Assembly (NCBI RefSeq): GCF_015624505.1
Contig: NZ_CP061379.1
Span: 1,488,001-1,552,000, forward strand
Length of the DNA: 64,000 nucleotides
DNA from: Bradyrhizobium commune
Lineage (GTDB): Bacteria; Pseudomonadota; Alphaproteobacteria; Rhizobiales; Xanthobacteraceae
Reading direction: 5' to 3'
Shown: positions 17,569-26,036 of the stretch, piece after piece
Layout of the letters: the number at the start of each line of letters is the position of its first letter
How positions within the stretch are numbered: position 1 is the stretch's first letter
Notes under the pieces: generated by a model
Databases searched by the model: none
What the model saw: only the letters and a program-made list of their open reading frames with translations
Told to the model about the DNA's origin: nothing
Made by a program: the position numbers and the translations under genes

Positions 17569-18636
17569 GTGAACAAGCACGACGACATCGCGCTCATGAG
17601 CGGCGAAATCTTCAAGTCGCTCATGCGCAACATTGCTTCCAGCGTCGCGGTTATCTCGACGAGCAGCGAGGGGCGTCTGCATGGGATGACGGCAACGGCG
17701 GTTTGCAGCGTGAGTGCCGATCCGGCGACGATTCTCATCGTCGTGAACCGATCGACGCGCAGTCATCCGATCATAGCGACGACGAAGCAGTTCACGGTCA
17801 ACATCCTCGCCGAAGATCAGCAGGCGATCAGCGGCCTTTTCGCGTCGAAGCAGGATAATCCCTTTTCAGCCGTCGAGTATCGGATGGGCCTCAATGGCAA
17901 TCCGATCATCGTTGGAGCGGCGGCGCATCTCGAATGTTCCACCTACTACGAGCTGGACGTCGGAACGCATACGATTTTCGTCGGGCATGTGACCAGTGGC
18001 GATGTGTCGACCGTGCCGCCCCTCGTTTATCACGAAGGCCAATACAAGTCCCTCTCGCCTCGAAAGGCTGAACGAGAGGTGGCGCCGATGTTCCTGGACC
18101 GTTGGTCGCCCAGGGCCTTCTCGCCGAGCGAGATCGATGACGAAACTCTGATGTCGTTGTTCGAGGCGGCGAGGTGGGCGCCATCCTCGATGAACGCGCA
18201 GCCCTGGCGCTTTATCTATGTCAGGCGCGGGCAGCCGAAATGGCAGCCATTTCTCGAAACCCTCTCGAACACGAACCGATCCTGGTCGGTGCACGCGGCC
18301 GCGCTCATCGCGTTCGTGTCGAAGAAAACCTTGCAGTTCGACGGAAAGGAATTCCCGTCACCGACGCACAGCTTCGACACAGGTGCGGCCTGGATGAGCT
18401 TTGCGCTCCAGGCGAGCCTGTCGGATTGGTACACGCACGGGATGGCGGGCTTCAACGCCGAGAAGCTCTCGCGCGAGCTCGAGGTCCCGGAGGATTTCGT
18501 CATCAATGCCGTCGCTGCGATCGGCAGGCTCGGCGACAGCTCCTCACTGCCCGATCACCTCAAGGCGAGGGAAATCCCCAGCGAACGGAAGGCGCTTTCG
18601 GAGCTCGTCTTTAGCGGGACTTTTGGTGGAGCATGA
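17569..18636 (+). CDS. Flavin reductase - nitroreductase fusion protein
   Basis: A 355-residue protein of two domains. Residues 11-162 form a flavin reductase-like (HpaC/RutF type) domain: LMRNIASSVAVIST, HGMTATAVCSVSADPATILIVVN, and GHVTSGDV near the end. Residues about 173-350 form a nitroreductase family domain: DRWSPRAFSPSEID, LFEAARWAPSSMNAQPWRFIYV, and AAIGRLGD. The GTG start at 17569 has AGGAG eight bases upstream. The first domain should supply FMNH2 to the monooxygenase encoded just upstream; the second may reduce a product. In the Rut uracil pathway a flavin reductase (RutF) and a nitroreductase-family enzyme (RutE) are separate proteins, so this fusion is noteworthy. It overlaps the next gene by 4 bp. 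Confidence 0.85.
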   Translation: MNKHDDIALMSGEIFKSLMRNIASSVAVISTSSEGRLHGMTATAVCSVSADPATILIVVNRSTRSHPIIATTKQFTVNILAEDQQAISGLFASKQDNPFSAVEYRMGLNGNPIIVGAAAHLECSTYYELDVGTHTIFVGHVTSGDVSTVPPLVYHEGQYKSLSPRKAEREVAPMFLDRWSPRAFSPSEIDDETLMSLFEAARWAPSSMNAQPWRFIYVRRGQPKWQPFLETLSNTNRSWSVHAAALIAFVSKKTLQFDGKEFPSPTHSFDTGAAWMSFALQASLSDWYTHGMAGFNAEKLSRELEVPEDFVINAVAAIGRLGDSSSLPDHLKAREIPSERKALSELVFSGTFGGA

Positions 18637-19499
18637 GTGGCGAGGCGATCACGCGGCCGCGGGCATCATCTCGTGCCGCTTCAGCAGCAATGCTGCCGTC
18701 GGTCGGATTGGGGACGAGGCTGCTGCTTGGTGATCAGTGCGCCAATGTCGTGCACACGGCTATCGACATCGGATACCGCTATGTGGACACGTCCCCGAGT
18801 TACGGGAACGAAGATGCGGTGGGCCGGGGAGTGCGCCTCTCGGGGATCGATCGCCACGACATGTTCGTGACCACGAAGGTCGAACGCGACGATCTTCGTC
18901 CCGAGCGCCTGCTCAATTCGGTGCAGCGAAGTATCGATGTTCTTGGCCTCGGTTGGATCGATTTGCTGCTCATCCACTGGCCGAACGCCGAAGTGCCGTT
19001 CTCGGAGACATTTTCGGCGATGCGCGCGCTTCAGCAGTCGGGCGTCGTATCGCATGTGGGCGTCGCCAACTTCCCGATCGCGATGCTCGACGAGGCCATG
19101 GCCGCCGCCAATCAGGCAGGCACGGAGCTGTTCGCGAACCAGATCGAGGTTCATCCCTCTCTTCCGCAACCACGCCTCGTCTCCGCATGTATCGCGAGAG
19201 GAGTGCGGCCGATCGCCTACTCGCCGATGGGCCGAGAAGATCTTGGCCACGCTGCGGTTCTAGGCGTCGCCGGTCGTATTGGGCGGACGCCGGCGCAGGT
19301 CATACTCCGCTGGCACATTCAGAGAGCCGTTCTGCCGGCGCCAATCCCGGACACGGGCGAGCCGCGGCAAATCGCCTCCCAGTTCGACCTGTTTGATTTC
19401 GAGCTCTCCGAGGACGACATGGCGGTGCTGAGCGCGGTCGGTCCAGAGAAGCGGTATTTCTCGCCTGCATGGGCTCCAGCATGGGATCCGCAGGACTGA
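18633..19499 (+). CDS. Aldo/keto reductase
   Basis: Cytoplasmic oxidoreductase of 288 residues in the AKR (TIM barrel) family. The catalytic tetrad is intact: D52 and Y57 (GYRYVDTSPSYGNE), K82 (VTTKV), H115 (LLIHWPN). The C-terminal coenzyme loop, usually IPKS...R...N, here reads APIPDTGEPRQIASQ, so the canonical NADPH-phosphate lysine is absent. The ATG at 18633 overlaps the preceding stop as ATGA, which indicates tight translational coupling with the flavin reductase-nitroreductase fusion. Probably reduces an aldehyde or ketone released by the monooxygenase (inference). Confidence 0.88.
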   Translation: MSGEAITRPRASSRAASAAMLPSVGLGTRLLLGDQCANVVHTAIDIGYRYVDTSPSYGNEDAVGRGVRLSGIDRHDMFVTTKVERDDLRPERLLNSVQRSIDVLGLGWIDLLLIHWPNAEVPFSETFSAMRALQQSGVVSHVGVANFPIAMLDEAMAAANQAGTELFANQIEVHPSLPQPRLVSACIARGVRPIAYSPMGREDLGHAAVLGVAGRIGRTPAQVILRWHIQRAVLPAPIPDTGEPRQIASQFDLFDFELSEDDMAVLSAVGPEKRYFSPAWAPAWDPQD

Positions 19500-19534
19500 A
19501 GCAGTCAGCAGAATGGCGAACAAGGAGGCGATAG

Positions 19535-21112
19535 ATGCGTCGACGAGATTTTCTCAAAGGCATGGCCGCGAGCACGCTGCCGTTGCCTGCTTTCGCCCAG
19601 GCCAAAACCACCACCCTGAGGATCATCAAGGGTCAGAACCTCGGAAGCGTCGATCCGATCTGGACCACGGCGGCCGCCACGCAGGATTTCGGCTTCATGG
19701 TGTTCGACACCATCGTTGGCGCGGACGCCGACTTCGCGCCGAAGCCGCAGATGGCCGAAGGATGGACGATCGAGGATGGCGACAAGACCTATGTCTTCAA
19801 GCTTCGCGAGGGACTTAAATTCCATAATGGCGAACCGGTCAGGTCCGTCGATTGCATCGCTTCGATGCGGCGTTGGTGGACGCGGGATGTCGCCGGACAG
19901 ATGGTCGCTGCCGTCACGGATTCCGTGGATGTCATCGACGATCGTACGTTCAGGATGCGATTGAAGTCGCCCTTCCCCTTGCTTCTCGACGCCCTGGGCA
20001 AGCTGAGCCCGGCGAGCTGCATCATTATGCCTGAGAGCATCGCGAAGACGGATCCGTTCAAGCAGATCCCCGAAGCCATCGGCAGCGGTCCCTTCAAGTT
20101 CCTTACGAGCGAGTGGGTGCCTGGGCACAAGGCGTCCTTCGCGAAGTTCGCCGATTATATTCCTCGATCGGAACCCTTCAGCGGACTTGCCGGCAACCAT
20201 GCCGCGGCCGTCGACCGGGTCGAGTGGTCGTTCATCGGCGATGCCGCGACGGCAGCGGCTGCCATGCAGTCGGGCGAGCAGGACTATTGGGACGGTCTGC
20301 CGGTCGATCTCGTGCCGCTCATGAAAGATAATCAAAACCTCGTTGTCGGACCGAGAAGTCTGAGCGCCACGAACTACACGTTCGTCATGAACCATCTCCA
20401 GGCGCCATTCAACAACCCGGCGATCCGCCAAGCTGTTGCGATGGCGATTGACCAGGGCGAATATCTGACAGCCGCGACGGCCGGCCTTCCCGAAAATGGC
20501 GGGGCTTGTCCAAGCTTCTATACCTGCAACTCGCCATACGCGAGCGAGGTGGGTTCCGCCGTGCTGAAGGAAAAAAATATCGAAAAGGCGAAGGCGGCTC
20601 TGAAGGCGGCCGGCTATGCCGGCGAGAAGGTCGTGTTCATCGGAGCGAGTGAGCCACCCGCGCTGGCGGCGATTGCTCAGGTCTCGGACGATCTTCTCAG
20701 GCGCATCGGTTTCAACGTCGAGTTCGTGACGACCGATTTTGCCGGAATGATCCAACGCCGCGTCAACAAGGGGCCGGTCGACAAGGGAGGATGGAGTGCT
20801 TTCAACAGCACCTATGGCGCTGTCGATCTTCGCAATCCGTCGGTCAACTCGCTGCTTCGCGGGGCGGGAGAGCAATCCTGGTTTGGCTGGCCGACCAATC
20901 CGCGACTTGAGGAACTCCGTAACCAGTGGTTCCTCCTGACGAATATGGAAGAGAGGGTCAAGGTTGCCCACGAGATCCAGATCGAGGCCTTCAAGACGCT
21001 TCCGTATATTCCGATTTGCTACTCGTATCCGCCGATTGCCTATAGCAAAAAACTGACGGGCGTTACGCGGCAGCCGATCAATTCGTTCTGGGGGATTGGA
21101 AAGCAGTCCTGA
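19535..21112 (+). CDS. dppA: Dpp/Opp-type ABC transporter substrate-binding protein (Tat-exported)
   Basis: Periplasmic solute-binding protein of 525 residues, family 5 (peptides, nickel, glutathione, opines). The N-terminus MRRRDFLKG is a twin-arginine signal ending near LPAFAQA. Family features include FMVFDTIVGADADFAPKPQMAEGW, the FKLREGLKFHNGEPV block, and IRQAVAMAIDQGEYL. AAGGAGG stands seven bases before the ATG. It should feed the DppBCDF importer encoded at 10218-14021. Its position inside the oxidative gene set ties transport and catabolism of the same compound together. Confidence 0.92.
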   Translation: MRRRDFLKGMAASTLPLPAFAQAKTTTLRIIKGQNLGSVDPIWTTAAATQDFGFMVFDTIVGADADFAPKPQMAEGWTIEDGDKTYVFKLREGLKFHNGEPVRSVDCIASMRRWWTRDVAGQMVAAVTDSVDVIDDRTFRMRLKSPFPLLLDALGKLSPASCIIMPESIAKTDPFKQIPEAIGSGPFKFLTSEWVPGHKASFAKFADYIPRSEPFSGLAGNHAAAVDRVEWSFIGDAATAAAAMQSGEQDYWDGLPVDLVPLMKDNQNLVVGPRSLSATNYTFVMNHLQAPFNNPAIRQAVAMAIDQGEYLTAATAGLPENGGACPSFYTCNSPYASEVGSAVLKEKNIEKAKAALKAAGYAGEKVVFIGASEPPALAAIAQVSDDLLRRIGFNVEFVTTDFAGMIQRRVNKGPVDKGGWSAFNSTYGAVDLRNPSVNSLLRGAGEQSWFGWPTNPRLEELRNQWFLLTNMEERVKVAHEIQIEAFKTLPYIPICYSYPPIAYSKKLTGVTRQPINSFWGIGKQS

Positions 21113-21162
21113 GACGCACGACCCTCGCGCGATAAAGCCGACGTATCAAGAAAGGTGTGTTC

Positions 21163-22557
21163 ATGAGCGACTTCGATCTCGTTCTTACCGGGCAGGTGGT
21201 GCGAACCGACAGGGTGATAGAAAACGGCTATGTCGCCATCCGGGACGAGACCGTCGAACTGATAGGAAGCGGCGAACCTCCGGCTGCGCGCGAACGCCAG
21301 GATTTTGGAAAGTCTTACGTGCTCCCGGGGGCCATCGACGCTCAGGTCCATTCCAAATCGCAACTCGGGCAGGAGGATTTCATCTGGTCGACCCGTGCGG
21401 CAGCGGCCGGCGGCGTCACCACCGTCGTCGATATGCCTTACGATGCCGGCTTCCTCGTGTGTACCGGCGATCGGGTCAGGCAAAAGATCAAGGAGGCGGG
21501 TGAGCAGACACGCGTGGACTTCGCGCTCTATGGAACGATTGATCCCGCGGATGGCCCGCGGCATATCGCGGGCATGGTCGAAGCCGGCGTCTCGGCGTTC
21601 AAGTTTTCAACCTTCAACACGGATTCGAAGCGCTTCCCGCGCATCCCCCCGCAGGATCTTTATGCCTGCTTCACGGAAATCGGCAGGTTCGGTCTGGCTG
21701 CGGGCGTCCACAACGAAAACGACGAGATGGTGCGCGCCGCAATGGCCAGCGTCGAGGCCAGCGGAATCACTGACTATCGCGCGCACGCACTATCGAGGCC
21801 GCCGGTCACCGAAACGCTCGCGATGGCCGAGGTGTATGAACTTGGTGCGCAATCCGGATGTTCGACCCATGTCGTCCATTGCTCCGTAGGACGTGGATAT
21901 GATCTGTGTGAGGGTTACCGCCAGCAGGGCTTCGATACCACCGTCGAGGCATGCATCCACTATCTGACGCTCGATGAAGAGAACGACGTCGCGCGGTTGG
22001 GTGGCAAGGCCAAAATCAATCCTCCGGTCAGGCCGCGAGCTGAGGTCGAATCTCTCTGGCAACATCTTGCGGCGGGTCACGTGACGGTCGTCTCGACCGA
22101 TCACGTGAGCTGGTCGGAGAACCGGAAGGCTGATCCGGTCATGTTGAAGAACTCGTCGGGCGTCCCCGGCCTCGAGGTGCTCTATCCGTTGCTCGTCAAG
22201 GGGCTCGTTGAACGTCGCCTCGACATTTCCCTTGCCGCTCGCCTGCTTGCGGCCAATCCGGCCCGCCTTTTCAGGTTTGGACATCGAAAGGGAGCGCTTG
22301 AGCGGGGACGCGACGCCGACGTTGTGGTTATGGCGCATGCACCGCATCGGTATGACCCGGAAGAATCCGGCCACAACTTTGTCACGTGGAGCCCGTACGC
22401 AGGCATCGAGCTGCCCTACCGACCGGTCGCAACTTATCTCCGCGGCAAGCTGGTGTTCGATGGCAAGGATGTGCTGGCAGAGCCAGGCTCGGGCGCCTTC
22501 GTTCGGCCGCCGGCTCTTCGCCCCTCGCTCGCAAGGAACGAATCGGTAGCCGCCTGA
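21163..22557 (+). CDS. Dihydroorotase/hydantoinase-like cyclic amidohydrolase
   Basis: Metal-dependent amidohydrolase of 464 residues resembling allantoinase, dihydropyrimidinase and dihydroorotase, which open cyclic amide or ureide rings. The carbamylated-lysine candidate is K147 (AFKFSTF). Metal-binding histidines are H183 (GVHNEND) and H236/H239 (THVVHCS), and the catalytic Asp is D313 (STDHVSW). The first metal motif, normally HxH, reads DAQVH, with Gln61 in place of the first histidine. The ATG at 21163 is preferred over a GTG two codons earlier because AAAGG is better spaced. It probably opens a lactam, imide or hydantoin ring in the cluster's pathway; a carbamoylase-type enzyme is encoded further on. 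Confidence 0.85.
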   Translation: MSDFDLVLTGQVVRTDRVIENGYVAIRDETVELIGSGEPPAARERQDFGKSYVLPGAIDAQVHSKSQLGQEDFIWSTRAAAAGGVTTVVDMPYDAGFLVCTGDRVRQKIKEAGEQTRVDFALYGTIDPADGPRHIAGMVEAGVSAFKFSTFNTDSKRFPRIPPQDLYACFTEIGRFGLAAGVHNENDEMVRAAMASVEASGITDYRAHALSRPPVTETLAMAEVYELGAQSGCSTHVVHCSVGRGYDLCEGYRQQGFDTTVEACIHYLTLDEENDVARLGGKAKINPPVRPRAEVESLWQHLAAGHVTVVSTDHVSWSENRKADPVMLKNSSGVPGLEVLYPLLVKGLVERRLDISLAARLLAANPARLFRFGHRKGALERGRDADVVVMAHAPHRYDPEESGHNFVTWSPYAGIELPYRPVATYLRGKLVFDGKDVLAEPGSGAFVRPPALRPSLARNESVAA

Positions 22558-22584
22558 GAAAGGCAGCTGCTCGTGGATACTCGA

Positions 22585-22618
22585 ACGACCCCGTGCGGAT
22601 GTCGCGTGGGGTCGTTTT
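22585..22618. terminator. Rho-independent terminator between convergent genes
   Basis: Inverted repeat ACGACCCC (22585-22592) and GGGGTCGT (22608-22615) with a 15-base loop, followed by TTTAA on the plus strand. It lies between the stop of the amidohydrolase gene and the stop of the convergent UbiD gene, and overlaps the end of the latter, so it probably serves both directions. Confidence 0.75.
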
Positions 22619-23972
22619 AATACTGTCCGATGTCGGCCGTGACGCGGTCGAGAATGCTCTTGGGCGCGCGGACGAACTCCGAGCGGCTCAAAGGCTCGCC
22701 GTCGCCGGGACGTGTCGTCGCAATCATCGCGATCTTGGTCACGGTGAGATTTTCATGGAGCGGATCGCAGCGATCGGCCTTGACCCCGTCGATGACCATC
22801 AGGTCCTCATGCCCGCGGAAGCGGGCGGCGAGGGCCCATTCAACTTCGCGCGGGTTCTCGATATCGACATCGTCGTCCACGACGGTGATCAATTTCAGCA
22901 AGTTGACCTGCCCCATCGCAAGCATCGCCGCGCGCTTGCCTTCCCCCAATCGCGGCTTGTGCATGGAAATGATCGCATGAAGGCGGCCCATACCGCCTTC
23001 GGTGATCAGCACCCGCCGTACGGCCGGTATCATGCGCTGCAGCGCCTGACGGAGTGTCGCGCCGATCGCGATCCCACCAAGGAGACAGTGCTCGCTGGCG
23101 TAGCCAGGCAAAATGGCCTGGTAAATCGCGTCATGCCGCCGGGTGATGCATGAAATCCGCCCCCCCAAGCCCGCGCCATAGCTGACATAGAAGCCGTGAA
23201 ACTCCGAAACCGGGCCTTCCTCGATCTGCTCTTCGGGATCGAGCTCTCCCTCCAGGACGATTTCGGCGTCAGCCGGGACTTCCAGGTCGACGGTCTTGCA
23301 TTTGACCAACCTCAGAGGCTCACCAAGCATGCCGCCGACATTGTCGAATTCGTCATCGCCAAGACCAAGATACAATTGCGAGCCAAGAAGTACGGCAGGA
23401 TGGTTTCCAATGGCGACCGCGATGGGCAACCGTCGGCCGAGCGCCTTGGCTTTTTCTGCCAACAAGTTGAGATGATGATTCTTGGCGATGCCCGCCATGA
23501 TCCTGCCGCCGCCCTCGAGGCGAAGCCGCGCAATGGATACGTTGCGGCGCCCGTTCTCCGGATCCTTCGCGATGATCACGCCGGCGGTGATGTAGGGCGC
23601 CGTCTCGCGTTCGAACCAGGTTGGAACGGGCAGGGAGGCCCGCAGATCGATGTCGCCGGACTGGACGACCTCATGTACGGGTGCGGAGCCGCTCATCACC
23701 GGCTTTATCGGATGGGACAGTGCTTGCAGACAAAGATCGTCGAGCTTCTCGGGCGCGACGTTCAGCCCGAGGGCGAACCTCTCCCGCGAGACGAGAAGAT
23801 TGCCGAGGACGGGTAGGGATCCTGTTTGTTCAAACAGAATAGCCGGGCCGCGATCCCTGAGGGCAAGGACAGCCCCTACTTCAAATTTCGGATCGATTGG
23901 CCGCTTCACCCGGTGAAGGGCTCCCAGCTTGTCGAGCTGCGATAGGAACGCGCGCATGCTTTGGTCGGTCAT
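22617..23972 (-). CDS. ubiD: UbiD-family prenylated-FMN-dependent decarboxylase
   Basis: Reversible (de)carboxylase of 451 residues for aromatic, heteroaromatic or alpha,beta-unsaturated acids, using prenylated FMN. The N-terminal domain has ILFEQTGSLPVLGNLL. The cofactor and metal region has NVSIARLRLEGG and GNHPAVLLG. The catalytic acid region is IEEGPVSEFHGFY, which supplies the Glu residues of the E-R-E network, and VVDDDVDIENPREVEWAL lies near the C-terminus. The ATG overlaps the stop of the upstream amidohydrolase gene by 4 bp (ATGA), so the two are co-expressed. The cofactor-making UbiX is encoded divergently at 25410. The substrate is probably a catabolic acid, since the neighbours are not ubiquinone genes. 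Confidence 0.92.
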   Translation of the reverse strand: MTDQSMRAFLSQLDKLGALHRVKRPIDPKFEVGAVLALRDRGPAILFEQTGSLPVLGNLLVSRERFALGLNVAPEKLDDLCLQALSHPIKPVMSGSAPVHEVVQSGDIDLRASLPVPTWFERETAPYITAGVIIAKDPENGRRNVSIARLRLEGGGRIMAGIAKNHHLNLLAEKAKALGRRLPIAVAIGNHPAVLLGSQLYLGLGDDEFDNVGGMLGEPLRLVKCKTVDLEVPADAEIVLEGELDPEEQIEEGPVSEFHGFYVSYGAGLGGRISCITRRHDAIYQAILPGYASEHCLLGGIAIGATLRQALQRMIPAVRRVLITEGGMGRLHAIISMHKPRLGEGKRAAMLAMGQVNLLKLITVVDDDVDIENPREVEWALAARFRGHEDLMVIDGVKADRCDPLHENLTVTKIAMIATTRPGDGEPLSRSEFVRAPKSILDRVTADIGQY

Positions 23973-25264
23973 TGATTTGCGCTCTCAAGGATCGTTTTGT
24001 TGGTGGCGCCTGCGATGTCCAGTGACCTGACAGCCTCGTAGAGCGTGGCGGCGCCCATCGCCACTGCGTCTGGATCAGCCCATTCGTCAGGACTGTGGCT
24101 TTTACCTTCGAGGCACGGGATAAACAGCATGGCCGAGCGACCGATGCGAGCAACGAAGGCGGCGTCGTGGCCGGCTCCGGAGGCCAATTCCGTGGTCTTG
24201 TAACCGAGCTTCGCCGCGCTGTTCGTCAGCACATCTCGAAGGTGCGCGTCGCATGGGGTCGGATCGGTCCTGGAGATGATCGCGAAACGATCGCGCTTGA
24301 CCCCGATCCGGCTTGCTGCGTCGAGGCTATAACGATCGAGCAGCAGCACAAATTCGTCGAGCTGCCCGCTATTTTCAGCCCGGATGTCCAGAACCAGTCG
24401 CGCCTGCCCGGGGACCACATTTGCCGCGTTGGGCGAGATTTCGATGATTCCTGTGGTGACCACGAAGTGCCCGCGGCCGCTATTCGCCTGCAAGACACCC
24501 TGCTCGGCGGCCCAGGAAATGATCTCGGCGGCTGCGACGCCGGCGTCCCGTCTCAAATTCATCGGTGTCCCACCGGCATGGTCGGCAGAACCGAGCAAAA
24601 TCAGCTCCACCCGCGCGATTCCGACGATTGCGGTGACGATCCCAAGATCGATGCCTGCGTTCTCGAGAACCCGTCCTTGCTCGATGTGAAGCTCGAGATA
24701 GGCCGATATTTTCGGCGGCACCACGCGTTCGAGCGCGGACGGAACGCCGCCGACCCTGGCAATAGCCTCGGACAAACGCTCGCCGCGCTTATTCGTCCGA
24801 GACAGCGTTTCGGGGCTCAAGGCACCGGCCATTGCGCGGCTGCCGATGCAGGAGATTCCGTAGTCGCTGGGTTCTTCGGCCAGGAAGTCGACGATCTCAA
24901 GCGGGTGATCGAGGCGTTGGCCCGACCTGATCACTGCGCGTGCGACCTCAAGCGCAGCAACGAGGCCTGCTGCTCCGTCAAATCGTCCCCCTGATGGCAC
25001 CGTGTCCGAATGCGATCCGAGCATGATCGGAGGGAGCGAGAGGCGTCCATCCAACCGGCCTATCAGGTTGCCTCCAGCGTCCATGCGGATGGACAAGCCA
25101 GCATCGACGAAGAGATTGCTGAGCCAGGTCCGCCCCTCGTCAAAGCGGGTCGTGAACGACCGACGGGTCCAGGGGCGATCGGGTTCCGTGATGGCGGCGA
25201 GCGCCATCAGGTCGGTCCACAGACGGTCGGCGTCGATGCTCGACGCTCTCGGATCGAAGGGCAT
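23969..25264 (-). CDS. Zn-dependent amidase, allantoate amidohydrolase / N-carbamoyl-L-amino acid hydrolase type
   Basis: M20-family amidohydrolase of 431 residues. Metal and catalytic residues are visible: H85 (GSHSDTVPSGGRFDGAAG), D96, E130-E131 (FLAEEPSDYG), H193 (LELHIEQG), and the His of SGAGHDAAF. H229 in SADHAGGTPMN fits the dimer-bridging His. Such enzymes cleave N-carbamoyl or ureido groups (AllC, HyuC, PydC, beta-ureidopropionase). It is translationally coupled to UbiD downstream. Together with the cyclic amidohydrolase at 21163 this would give a hydantoinase-then-carbamoylase sequence as in ureide or pyrimidine breakdown (inference). Confidence 0.9.
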   Translation of the reverse strand: MPFDPRASSIDADRLWTDLMALAAITEPDRPWTRRSFTTRFDEGRTWLSNLFVDAGLSIRMDAGGNLIGRLDGRLSLPPIMLGSHSDTVPSGGRFDGAAGLVAALEVARAVIRSGQRLDHPLEIVDFLAEEPSDYGISCIGSRAMAGALSPETLSRTNKRGERLSEAIARVGGVPSALERVVPPKISAYLELHIEQGRVLENAGIDLGIVTAIVGIARVELILLGSADHAGGTPMNLRRDAGVAAAEIISWAAEQGVLQANSGRGHFVVTTGIIEISPNAANVVPGQARLVLDIRAENSGQLDEFVLLLDRYSLDAASRIGVKRDRFAIISRTDPTPCDAHLRDVLTNSAAKLGYKTTELASGAGHDAAFVARIGRSAMLFIPCLEGKSHSPDEWADPDAVAMGAATLYEAVRSLDIAGATNKTILESANQ

Positions 25265-25409
25265 ACCTTACCTGAATATGCAGCCGGGTTGCCTGGCCAA
25301 TAATCGTTTCCGGAAACGGGCATCAGAAACTTTGCCGTGGCCAGCATTCTGCACCGGGGCCGTTGACAGGGTGTTGCGGCCGGCGCATCTGCGAGGGATA
25401 GGAGAATGG

Positions 25410-25988
25410 ATGTCGAGCCAGGCGCGATTGATCGTCGGAATTACTGGAGCGTCGGGCATCGCATACGGTGTCCGGCTCCTGAAGTTGCTGCGACAGGCCC
25501 CGGTCGAAACCCATCTTGTGGTGTCGCGGGCGGCTGAGATCGCCATGGCCCACGAAGGTCCCGTGAAAGTGTCGGATGTGCGCGATCTCGCGGATCGCTG
25601 GTACAGGTTCGATGATGTGGCTGCACCGATTTCTTCCGGATCGTTTCGCACGCAAGGCATGATCATTGCGCCATGCTCGATCAGAACGATGTCCGAGATC
25701 GCGACCGGGGTCACGTCCTCGCTCTTGTCGCGCGCGGCCGACGTCGTGCTCAAGGAGCGTCGCCGGCTGACATTGCTGGTGCGCGAGGCTCCGCTTCATA
25801 CAGGGCATCTCAGGACAATGACTACGCTGTCTGAATTGGGCGCGATTATCTATCCGCCGGTACCGGCGTTGTATACGAAGCCGGCGGATATTGAGGAGAT
25901 GATCGATCAAACCGTCGGACGCGTGCTTGATCTTTATGATATCGATCTTGGTGTCGTTACGCGGTGGAAGGATAATGGGCGTGGTTGA
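25410..25988 (+). CDS. ubiX: UbiX-type flavin prenyltransferase
   Basis: Attaches a dimethylallyl group to FMN to make prenyl-FMN, the cofactor of UbiD. The protein is 192 residues, the normal UbiX length. The flavin-binding N-terminus is IVGITGASGIAYGVRLL; GMIIAPCSIRTMSEIATGV and ERRRLTLLVREAPLH are family blocks. The open frame extends 136 codons upstream without family similarity, and AGGAG just before the ATG at 25410 supports this start. The divergent arrangement with the amidase-ubiD pair, with about 145 bp between, suggests shared regulation of decarboxylase and cofactor supply. Confidence 0.93.
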   Translation: MSSQARLIVGITGASGIAYGVRLLKLLRQAPVETHLVVSRAAEIAMAHEGPVKVSDVRDLADRWYRFDDVAAPISSGSFRTQGMIIAPCSIRTMSEIATGVTSSLLSRAADVVLKERRRLTLLVREAPLHTGHLRTMTTLSELGAIIYPPVPALYTKPADIEEMIDQTVGRVLDLYDIDLGVVTRWKDNGRG

Positions 25989-26036
25989 GACGCCATATCG
26001 CGGTGTGATGCTGGAACGTTCGGTCGGGGTCATCTG

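Noticed and set aside
19505..20971. A 488-codon minus-strand frame opposite the Tat-exported binding-protein gene.
   Set aside because: Antisense to a gene with signal peptide and family blocks; no recognisable motifs in the translation.
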